In this document: positions 34,999 to 42,760 of the stretch, piece after piece
Numbering within the stretch: the first letter of the stretch is position 1
Layout: each line of letters starts with the position of its first letter
Assembly (NCBI GenBank): GCA_029974015.1
Contig: JARKUF010000040.1
Coordinates: 62,001 to 126,000, forward strand
From: Spirochaetota bacterium
GTDB taxonomy: Bacteria > Spirochaetota > UBA4802 > JAGODF01
DNA: 64,000 nt
Reading direction: 5' to 3'
Position numbers and translations under genes: made by a program
Notes under the pieces: generated by a model
The model's input: only the letters and a program-made list of their open reading frames with translations
Database searches by the model: none
What the model was told of the DNA's origin: nothing

Positions 34999-35138
34999 GG
35001 GCAGCCACAAAAACTCCGTTTTCCCGCCCGCCTTCGGCGGGCGGGAAAACCCGGGTCCTGACTATGTCAGCAGTTACAATTTTTGGTGCCTCAAAAATTT
35101 ATTTTTTTGAGGTCGCAGATGAGTTTTTGTGGCTGCCC
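34999..35138. mobile_element. 140-bp element with perfect 18-bp terminal inverted repeats (MITE-like)
   Basis: The ends are GGGCAGCCACAAAAACTC (34999-35016) and its exact reverse complement (35121-35138). Inside lie the CCCGCCCGCC/GGCGGGCGGG hairpin (35018-35050, 15-bp arms), the box TATGTCAGCAGTTACAATTT and a degenerate copy of the 30734 palindrome (35091-35114). The flanks are AT-rich (TAATATAA on the left, ATAATATT on the right) and may hold a short target duplication. There is no coding capacity. Confidence 0.7.
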
Positions 35139-35295
35139 ATAATATTGATTTTTCGTCTTTTTGGTATATATTTATTGTGGGCAATTTCTAAGTATAAGTC
35201 TTTCCCGACTGCGTTGGCCGACAGCGGTTTCATTGGATGTATTACAGACCTCTCGCCGTGGCGGGCTATTATTATACATGCAGGAGTTTTTACCT
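35139..35295. other. Gap between the inverted-repeat element and the GAF kinase gene
   Basis: 157 nt of AT-rich sequence. Open frames run through it into the downstream kinase, but no ribosome-binding site supports an upstream start. The promoter of the three-gene kinase run that follows probably lies here; no clear consensus boxes were found. Confidence 0.4.
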
Positions 35296-37719
35296 ATGAA
35301 ACAGAAGATTGGACCTGGTTCACCGAACAAAAGGGACGGAGAGTATGCCGCCGGATTCGATGAGGGCCTTGGGCGCCTAACGCGCATCTTCCGGCACGAA
35401 GCTTCTTCCATGCAGGAGTATCTGGATTTCTGCCTGGACGAGGCGATTGCCATTACGGGGAGCAAAATCGGCTACATTTATCATTACGATGAGGACGGGC
35501 AGAGGTTCATTCTGAATACCTGGTCGAAGGACGTGATGAAGGAGTGCAGTATTCCGGACCCCCATATCAATAGAGAACTCGAAAAAACCGGTATATGGGG
35601 CGAGGCGGTCCGCCAGAGGAAGCCTGTCATTGTGAACGACTTTACAGCGGAACATCCTCTGAAGAGAGGCTATCCCGAGGGACATGTGGCCCTGTACCGG
35701 TACATGACAATTCCGGTTTTCAGCGGCAATCGCATTGTCGCTGTTGCGGGGGTGGCGAACAAGGACGAGGACTATAACGAAAACGACGTCCTTTTGCTGG
35801 CCCTCCTCATGGAGACGGTGTGGCGTGAAGCGGAAAGGCGGCAATCGGAAGATGCTCTTAAAGAGCGCTTGAAGGAACTCCAATGCCTCTACGATGTTTC
35901 GGAGCTTCTGCAGGTGAGAACAATTAGCGATGATAAAAAGCTCAGCGGAATAGCCGATCTTTTGCCCGCCGCCATGATGTTTCCTGATATCGCACGGGCG
36001 GGCATTATGCTGGAAGGCGTCGAGTACGGGGCAGGGGCCGGGGAATGTCCCCACTCAATGGCGAAGGAAATAGAAATTAAAGGGGAAGTATCCGGGGAAG
36101 TGCGCATAGGTTACTGCGAAGAGCCCCCCTTCCCCGGCGGAGTAACCTTTCTTGCTGAAGAGCGCGAACTCCTTGAGGAGGTCGCCAGGCGGATTGGCCT
36201 TTATTTCGAAAGGACCAGGGCGTACCGGAAAATCGCGGACAGCGAACAATACTTAAAGACCGTCCTCGAAACATCGGCCGAAGGATACTGGGTCGTTGAC
36301 GCAAAGACAAGAAAATTTATCGATGTCAACGACGCCTACTGCCGCATGTCCGGCTATACCCGCGAGGAGTTTTTGGCCCTCACAATTAACGATATCGACG
36401 CCCTGGAAAGCGCTGATACGACAGGAGAGAGAATACGCCGGATTATCGCTTCCGGAGGGGAAAAATTCGAAGCCTTCCACCGGCGCAAAGACGGTTCCGT
36501 TTTCAATGTTTCCCTGTCCGTGCGTTTTCTCAGCGAGGGAGGAGGGCGCTTCGTCTGCTTTGCCCGGGACATCACGGAATGGAAGCGCTACGAGAAGGAG
36601 CTCGTAAACCGCGAAAGGAAGCACGCGTCGCTCCTCAGGGCCTCACGTTCGGTCCTTGAAAACAGGGAGTTCACCCCGGCGGCGAGGACCATCTTCGATA
36701 TTTGTCGAGACCTCACCGGGGCCACGGCGGGCTATGTGTCCCTCCTGACCGAAAGCGGAGAGGAAAACGAGGTCCTCTTCCTCGAAGCCGGAGGGCGGCC
36801 ATGTTCCGTGGACCCGAAGCTCCCAATGCCCATACGCGGACTGAGGGAGACCTCGTACCGGGAACTTCGGGCCGTATACGACAACGATTTTCACCACAGC
36901 CGCTGGATGGAGTTCATGCCGCGGGGCCATGTGCGATTAGACAATGTGATGTTCGCCCCCCTGATTGTCGGGGGGAAGGCCGTGGGGCTCATCGGCCTCG
37001 CGAACAAGGAAGGGGGGTTTACCGAAGAAGACAGGGCCATCGCGTCGGCCTTCGCCGATATCGCCGCCATAGCCCTGATGAACAGCCGGAACCTGGATTC
37101 CCTGGAGTCCTCGATTCAGGAACGGGAAATGCTTTTTCGGGAGCTCCAACACCGCGTTAAGAACAGCTTCGCCATGATTGCGGGCATCATTACCCTTGAG
37201 GGAGACCGGTCCGACAGTGACGAGGTGAAGGTAACCCTGGAAAAGCTAGGGGGGCGCGTCAATACACTTTCGAAACTGTACGACAAGCTCTACATGTCAG
37301 GGGACATCCGACGGGTGCGCCTTGACGAGTTTCTGGGGCAGATTGCTCGCTCCCTCACCGGAGGCCTGTCCTCCGGCGTGCGCATAGAGAGCCGTCTGGA
37401 GAATATAGTTGTCGATACAAAAAGCGCCTCATCGTACGGGATTGTGCTGAACGAACTCATGACCAATGCCCTGAAGTACGCCTTTCCGGGGGACAGGCCG
37501 GGACGAATAGATGTGGAGCTCGCACGAAAAGACGGCAGTATTGTCCTCACCGTGTCCGATGACGGGGCGGGACTGCCGGAGGACTTCTCGATGAACCGGC
37601 CGAAAGGCTTCGGAACGCTTCTTGTTGGCCTTATGGCGAAACAGCTTGGCGGCTCTGTCGAAGTTACCCGTGACCGGGGCACTTCCTTCGCGTTGAAAGT
37701 CCCGGGCGGTGCGAAATGA
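35296..37719 (+). CDS. GAF-PAS-GAF-HisKA_2 sensor histidine kinase
   Basis: An 807-residue soluble kinase. A first GAF domain (about 20-185; YLDFCLDEAIAITGSKIGYI, GHVALYRYMTIPVF), a degenerate second sensor region (about 195-310), a PAS domain (about 315-435; YWVVDAKTRKFIDVNDAYC) and another GAF domain (about 445-595) precede the HisKA_2 segment. The latter has His619 (LFRELQHRVKNSFAMI), followed by HATPase (IVLNELMTNALKYAFPG, DDGAGLPEDF). Unlike its neighbours it has no receiver domain. The ATG at 35296 follows CAGGAG with 9 nt spacing. It overlaps the next kinase gene by ATGA, so the two are co-expressed. Confidence 0.9.
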   Translation: MKQKIGPGSPNKRDGEYAAGFDEGLGRLTRIFRHEASSMQEYLDFCLDEAIAITGSKIGYIYHYDEDGQRFILNTWSKDVMKECSIPDPHINRELEKTGIWGEAVRQRKPVIVNDFTAEHPLKRGYPEGHVALYRYMTIPVFSGNRIVAVAGVANKDEDYNENDVLLLALLMETVWREAERRQSEDALKERLKELQCLYDVSELLQVRTISDDKKLSGIADLLPAAMMFPDIARAGIMLEGVEYGAGAGECPHSMAKEIEIKGEVSGEVRIGYCEEPPFPGGVTFLAEERELLEEVARRIGLYFERTRAYRKIADSEQYLKTVLETSAEGYWVVDAKTRKFIDVNDAYCRMSGYTREEFLALTINDIDALESADTTGERIRRIIASGGEKFEAFHRRKDGSVFNVSLSVRFLSEGGGRFVCFARDITEWKRYEKELVNRERKHASLLRASRSVLENREFTPAARTIFDICRDLTGATAGYVSLLTESGEENEVLFLEAGGRPCSVDPKLPMPIRGLRETSYRELRAVYDNDFHHSRWMEFMPRGHVRLDNVMFAPLIVGGKAVGLIGLANKEGGFTEEDRAIASAFADIAAIALMNSRNLDSLESSIQEREMLFRELQHRVKNSFAMIAGIITLEGDRSDSDEVKVTLEKLGGRVNTLSKLYDKLYMSGDIRRVRLDEFLGQIARSLTGGLSSGVRIESRLENIVVDTKSASSYGIVLNELMTNALKYAFPGDRPGRIDVELARKDGSIVLTVSDDGAGLPEDFSMNRPKGFGTLLVGLMAKQLGGSVEVTRDRGTSFALKVPGGAK

Positions 37720-40700
37720 CAAATTCGAAAATACTCATAGCGGAAGACGATAATATTCAGGCTTTGTCCCTGCAGTCGCAACTGAATGTACTCGGATATG
37801 GGAACGTCTTTCTATCGAACAATGTAGAGGAGGCCCGTGCACGGGCGGAGGAAAGCTCTCCGGACATCGCGCTATTGGACATAAACCTCGGGGAGGGTGA
37901 GGAGGGGATCGCCCTGGCCCGGGAAATTCTGGCCCTTGGAGTGCCCGTGGTGTTTCTCTCGGCCAACACCGACCCGGCCATACTGGAGCGCGCACGGGAG
38001 GCCCTGCCTTACGGATATCTCATAAAACCTGTAAGCAGTTTTGAACTTAAAAACACCCTGGAGATGGCCCTGTACCGCTCCGCCATGGAAAGGAAACTAC
38101 GGGAGAGCGAAGAGAAGTACAGGGTCCTTTTCGAATCCATTCCAATGGGAATCTCCGTGACCGACCATTCGGGGACCATTCTCGAAAACAATGCCATGGC
38201 AGAGCAGCTACTGGGAATTGAGAGGGCCGAAATTGAAGGGAGGCATATTGGCGGCCCTGAATGGGAAATTGTGCGGACTGACGGTTCGCCCATGCCTCCG
38301 GAAGAGTTTGCCAGCATGAAGGCCATTCGCGAGGGAAGGCTCGTGGAAAACGTGGAGATGGGCCTGGTGGGGCCGGAGGGGGAAACGAGATGGATTAATG
38401 TGACCGCGACTCCAATTTCCATGGACAATTACGGGGTGGTGATTGCCTACTCCGACATTACGGCGCGGAGGAAGCTTGAAAATACATACGAGTTCTTTTC
38501 CAGGAAGGAATGGGCCCTTGCCGGGGAAGATTATTTCAATGCCCTGGCCCGGCACCTTTCGGCCAATTTAAGCCTCGACCATGTGAGGATTGACCGAATG
38601 ATGAGCGACGGGAAATCCGCCCTTCCCATGGCGGCCTTCTCGGATGGCCGTATTGAACTTATGGGAAGCTATGCCCTTGAAGGTTCAGCCATTCCCGATG
38701 TGCTACGAAAAGGCCTTCTGGTGGTACAGAAAGGGGCCGCCGAAGCCTACCCCGATGACGCGTTTCTACGAAACATGGAAGCGGAATGCTTTGCCGGCGC
38801 CGCCCTGGCCGATTCCCGGGGTCGGACCATCGGCTTCATCGCCGCGGCGGGACGGCGTCCCTTTACAGAACTGGAAGCATTGGAATCCGTCCTCCGCGTC
38901 ACTGCTACAAGGGCCGCCGGAGAGATGGAGCGGCGGAAGCTTGAGATATTTCAAACCGGAAACGCCAACATATTAGAAATGGTGGCCCTTGGCATAGACC
39001 TCGAAACAGTGTTTTTTCTTGTGACGCGCACCATCCGGGAGTGGGACAATGATATGCTCTGCTTGATTATGCTCCTTTCCGCTGATGGAAGGACCCTCGA
39101 TCCCGTGTCGGCCCCCGATTTACCGTCCCCTTTTATTGATTCCCATCGCGGCCTGGAAATTGGCCCCATGGCGGGGCACTGGGGGGAAGCGCTGTTTCAA
39201 AGAAAAAAAGTCATCACAGAAGACATCGCCTCCGACCCGCTCTGGCCGGTTTCAGGTGAAGGGGCCCTTGCGCCGGGGCTTAGGGCCTGCTGGTCTTTTC
39301 CCATCGTATCTTCCGCCCGTGAAGTCTTAGGCGTCCTCTCTGTTTACCGCCATGTCCCCGGGGCCCCCGGGGACGACCAGCTCCAGATAATGGAATCGGC
39401 GTCGCATATTGCGGGAATTGCCATAGAGAGCAAGAAAGACAGGCAGCAGCTCCTTATGCTGTCCCAGGCCATTGAGCACAGCCCCTCCGTGGTGGTCATT
39501 GCCGATAGAGAAGGCACAATAGAATACGTCAACGAACGCTTCACCGAGCTAACGGGGTATGGGCCCGAAGAGGCGAAGGGCAAAAACCCCAGGATTCTCA
39601 ACGCAGGCATTCTTCCACGTAAACATTATACCGGCCTCTGGGACACCATTCTCTCCGGCAAAATCTGGCGGGGGGAGTTTTGCAACAGAAAAAAGAACGG
39701 GGAAATTTTCTGGGAGCAGGCGTCTATATCGCCCATCAAGGGCTCCGAGGGGGAGATTGTAAATTTCGTGGCCGTCAAGGAGGACATCACCGAGAAGCGA
39801 ATGGCCCTGGAAAACATAAGGGCGGCGAAGGACGCCGCCGAGCAGGCGAACCGGGCGAAGAGCGCCTTTTTAGCCAACATGAGCCATGAACTCAGGACAC
39901 CCCTTAACGCCGTCATCGGCTTTTCCGAGTTAATGATTGGTTCCGACACGAAGGCCGAGCAGAGGCGCGAATACCTTGGCTATATCCACCAGAGCGGCCA
40001 GCACCTTCTCGAGATGGTGAACGATGTTCTTGACCTTTCCAAGATAGAGGAGGGCCGCCTGGAACTTGAGAAAAAACCCTTCAGCCTCACGGCCATGCTC
40101 GGCCGCATCCTCACCTCCGCCCGGGCCCTTGCTAAGGAAAAGAACATAGCTTTGAAAATGGACGCAGACCCTTCCATAGGGTATTTAAACGCCGATGAGG
40201 TTCGAATAAAACAGGTGATGTTGAATCTCCTTTCCAACGCCGTAAAATTTACGCAATCCGGAGGGCGCATCGGCATTGAGGCCCGCCCCGAGGGCGACAG
40301 GGCCCGCATCACCGTTTGGGACGAGGGGATAGGAATTGCTCCCGAGCATCTGGAGCGTATATTCAAGCCCTTCGAACAGGTGGATTCCGCGAAGTCCGGC
40401 AGTGTGGCGGGCACGGGACTGGGGCTTCCAATAGTAAAAAGGCTTGTGGAAATGCACGATGGTGAAATAATCGTGGAAAGCGCCCCAGAAAAGGGGAGCC
40501 GCTTTACGGTCCTCCTCCCGGGGCGCTTAGAGATGGACCCCGGGACGGATGAGGCCCCCATCTCACCGGAGGAAAAAAATTTTGCCCGCTCCGTTAAGGG
40601 GGCCCGGATCCTTGTGGTGGACGACAACGAAATCAACAGGGAGCTTTTGGGAAGAATGCTTGCCGTTTGCGGATGCGAGTCCGTCAAGGCCTCTTCAGGG

Positions 40701-41321
40701 GAGGAAGCCGTGGAGATCGCCTCCCGGGAGCGTTTCGACCTGGTTTTTATGGACATCCTTATGCCCGGAATTGATGGAGTGGAAGCGGCGAAGAGGATAA
40801 GGAGCATTGTCCAAAGCCCCCTCCCCATTGTGGCCCTGACGGCCTACGCCATGAAGGGAGACCGGGAAAAGTATGTAAACCTGGGAATGGACGATTATAT
40901 TTCGAAGCCGGTCAAGATGGAGCGCATTTATGAAATACTTGAAAAATACGCGGGCTTGAATTTCTGCGAAGATACGGAGGCGGGCGCGGGGGAAGCGGGA
41001 GTGGACATAGATGGGGCGGCGGAGTCATTAGGCATTTCCCCCGGGGACTATCTGGAACTGGCGGAGAAGTTTATTGCCCGTTCTTCCGAGTATATGGACG
41101 CCCTGGAGGAGGCCGCGGCACGGGAGGACCTGGTTAAGTTGGCCGCCGAGGCCCACAAACTGAAGGGGGCGGCCCTCAATATGCGCTTTGAAAAACTCGC
41201 GGACCTCGTAAAAAAAGTGGAGGACGATGCCCGGGCCGGGACGATTCCGTCGGGCGGCGCCGTCTTCGTTATTGGCGAGGCCCTCAATGAAATCGCCGCC
41301 GCCGTGCGGGGCCGCAAATGA
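37716..41321 (+). CDS. Hybrid histidine kinase (REC-PAS-GAF-GAF-PAS-HisKA-HATPase-REC-Hpt)
   Basis: A 1201-residue phosphorelay protein: receiver (1-125, SPDIALLDINLGEG), PAS (about 130-255), two GAF-like domains (about 265-410 and 415-580), PAS (about 590-705; VVVIADREGTIEYVNERF), classical HisKA with His724 (FLANMSHELRTPLNAVIGFS), and HATPase (LNLLSNAVKFTQSG, DEGIGIAPEH, GTGLGLPIVKRLVEMH). A second receiver has Asp1013 (LVFMDILMPGIDG) and a C-terminal Hpt has His1147 (EAHKLKGAALNM). It contains all the modules for an internal relay (His, Asp, His), so it likely passes phosphate to an external response regulator. Translationally coupled to the upstream GAF kinase. Confidence 0.94.
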   Translation: MTNSKILIAEDDNIQALSLQSQLNVLGYGNVFLSNNVEEARARAEESSPDIALLDINLGEGEEGIALAREILALGVPVVFLSANTDPAILERAREALPYGYLIKPVSSFELKNTLEMALYRSAMERKLRESEEKYRVLFESIPMGISVTDHSGTILENNAMAEQLLGIERAEIEGRHIGGPEWEIVRTDGSPMPPEEFASMKAIREGRLVENVEMGLVGPEGETRWINVTATPISMDNYGVVIAYSDITARRKLENTYEFFSRKEWALAGEDYFNALARHLSANLSLDHVRIDRMMSDGKSALPMAAFSDGRIELMGSYALEGSAIPDVLRKGLLVVQKGAAEAYPDDAFLRNMEAECFAGAALADSRGRTIGFIAAAGRRPFTELEALESVLRVTATRAAGEMERRKLEIFQTGNANILEMVALGIDLETVFFLVTRTIREWDNDMLCLIMLLSADGRTLDPVSAPDLPSPFIDSHRGLEIGPMAGHWGEALFQRKKVITEDIASDPLWPVSGEGALAPGLRACWSFPIVSSAREVLGVLSVYRHVPGAPGDDQLQIMESASHIAGIAIESKKDRQQLLMLSQAIEHSPSVVVIADREGTIEYVNERFTELTGYGPEEAKGKNPRILNAGILPRKHYTGLWDTILSGKIWRGEFCNRKKNGEIFWEQASISPIKGSEGEIVNFVAVKEDITEKRMALENIRAAKDAAEQANRAKSAFLANMSHELRTPLNAVIGFSELMIGSDTKAEQRREYLGYIHQSGQHLLEMVNDVLDLSKIEEGRLELEKKPFSLTAMLGRILTSARALAKEKNIALKMDADPSIGYLNADEVRIKQVMLNLLSNAVKFTQSGGRIGIEARPEGDRARITVWDEGIGIAPEHLERIFKPFEQVDSAKSGSVAGTGLGLPIVKRLVEMHDGEIIVESAPEKGSRFTVLLPGRLEMDPGTDEAPISPEEKNFARSVKGARILVVDDNEINRELLGRMLAVCGCESVKASSGEEAVEIASRERFDLVFMDILMPGIDGVEAAKRIRSIVQSPLPIVALTAYAMKGDREKYVNLGMDDYISKPVKMERIYEILEKYAGLNFCEDTEAGAGEAGVDIDGAAESLGISPGDYLELAEKFIARSSEYMDALEEAAAREDLVKLAAEAHKLKGAALNMRFEKLADLVKKVEDDARAGTIPSGGAVFVIGEALNEIAAAVRGRK

Positions 41322-41451
41322 AACAGCGCGTTGCGTCCGGGAAGCCTCGTGGCGCATTTTTTGCCCGGCGCCGCTGAGTTTTTTCCGGAGATGAATGTCC
41401 TTTCGGGAGATTTTGGACCGGGTGCTGATATGATGATAAGAGGAGGATACG

Positions 41452-42705
41452 ATGAGCGACAACAGGGTCCTGGTGGTGGAAGACGAGGAGATTACCGGCG
41501 AGCTTCTGCGAAAAATGCTGGCCTCCGGCGGGTTTCAGGTGTACCTTTATCAGGACGGCGCGGAGGCGCTGAAGGCATACCGGGCGAACCCCTTTCCTGT
41601 GGTCATTACTGACCTGGAGATGCCCGCCATGAGCGGTGATTCCGTCATAGAGGCAATCAAGGAGATAAACGAAGACCAGGTTATCATCGTGGTGACTTCG
41701 TACGGCGATTCCGCCACCACCATCATCAACATCATGAAGAAGAACGTTTACGATTATATCCTCAAACCCGCGGAGCCCAACGAACTTGTGGCCACGGTGA
41801 AGAGGGCCCTTGAGACCGCCGAGCTGAGGAAAATGAAAAGCGGCATAGAGAATGAGAGGGTAATAAAGCTCCAGAACCAGCTTGACTGGTTCAAGTGGAA
41901 CGAGAACATCATAGCGCGCAACTACGACCGCGTGGACCTTTCCCTTTTCACCAGTCTCCATGAAAGCTTCAACCAGGGGGCGGGGTTCGGTTCCCTCCTT
42001 ACCCTCATAAGCCTCATATCGGCAAGCGCGAAGAAGGACAATGGCCACTACATCATCGACGAACAGATGTTCAACCTCATCGCCCAGAACGCCAGGGTCG
42101 CCGAGAGCATTCTCGGTATTTTCTCCGACCTCGTTGTCATTATGAGCAGGGACTTTGAGCTTGAAACAATTTCGGCAATGGAGCTTTACAGCTTTATACA
42201 AATGGCCGCCGACGAAGTCTCCCGTTTCGCGCAGATAAAGAAAATGAAGATTTCCCTGAACGACCCGAAACCGGGGTATAGGAATGTGTCCGTTGGGATA
42301 GAGCCGGACAATTTGAAAAAAGCGCTATGCGAGATATTCATAAACGCCCTGAAGTTTTCCAAACCCTCCACATCGGTGATGGTGTTTCTCGACACGCGCT
42401 CCGACGGGCTGGAAATCTCGGTGGTAAACAGCCCCGAGACCATGAAGGAGGGGGTGACGGGCATTCCCTTCGAGTACGAAAACCTGGTTATCGAGCCTTT
42501 TTTCCGCATGGCGAAAATCGTTTTTGAGGAGTTCGAGACTTCGGATTACGGGCTTGGCCTCACCCTCGTTGAGAAGATTGTAAGAAAACACGGCGGTAAA
42601 ATAACGATTTCAAATGTCCTCGATTCCTCGAACATCGCCAGGGCATCGGAGACGAAGGTGAGCGTATCGGTCCTTTTGCCCTACGCGGAGAAGGAGGGGA
42701 AATGA
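41452..42705 (+). CDS. Receiver domain fused to a HATPase, atypical histidine kinase
   Basis: A 417-residue protein: N-terminal receiver (1-125; VVITDLEMPAMSGD and YDYILKPAEPNEL), an unusual helical middle (about 140-285) and a C-terminal HATPase (about 285-410; EIFINALKFSKPSTSV, DYGLGLTLVEKIVRKHGGK). The region that should hold the phospho-acceptor His has only weak similarity; His in FTSLHESFNQGAGFGSLLTL is a candidate. AGAGGAGG precedes the ATG. It follows the hybrid kinase by 130 nt and may be its output partner, with the receiver accepting phosphate from the Hpt domain. Whether it is an active kinase is uncertain. Confidence 0.8.
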   Translation: MSDNRVLVVEDEEITGELLRKMLASGGFQVYLYQDGAEALKAYRANPFPVVITDLEMPAMSGDSVIEAIKEINEDQVIIVVTSYGDSATTIINIMKKNVYDYILKPAEPNELVATVKRALETAELRKMKSGIENERVIKLQNQLDWFKWNENIIARNYDRVDLSLFTSLHESFNQGAGFGSLLTLISLISASAKKDNGHYIIDEQMFNLIAQNARVAESILGIFSDLVVIMSRDFELETISAMELYSFIQMAADEVSRFAQIKKMKISLNDPKPGYRNVSVGIEPDNLKKALCEIFINALKFSKPSTSVMVFLDTRSDGLEISVVNSPETMKEGVTGIPFEYENLVIEPFFRMAKIVFEEFETSDYGLGLTLVEKIVRKHGGKITISNVLDSSNIARASETKVSVSVLLPYAEKEGK

Positions 42706-42760
42706 CAGGGCTTCTGGCCGAATGGAATGTCCCCGTCCGGGACAGCGAGTGAAGAACTCA

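Noticed and set aside
41284..42201. Antisense open frame over the REC-HATPase gene
   Set aside because: The plus-strand protein has clear receiver and HATPase domains; the opposite frame is a shadow.
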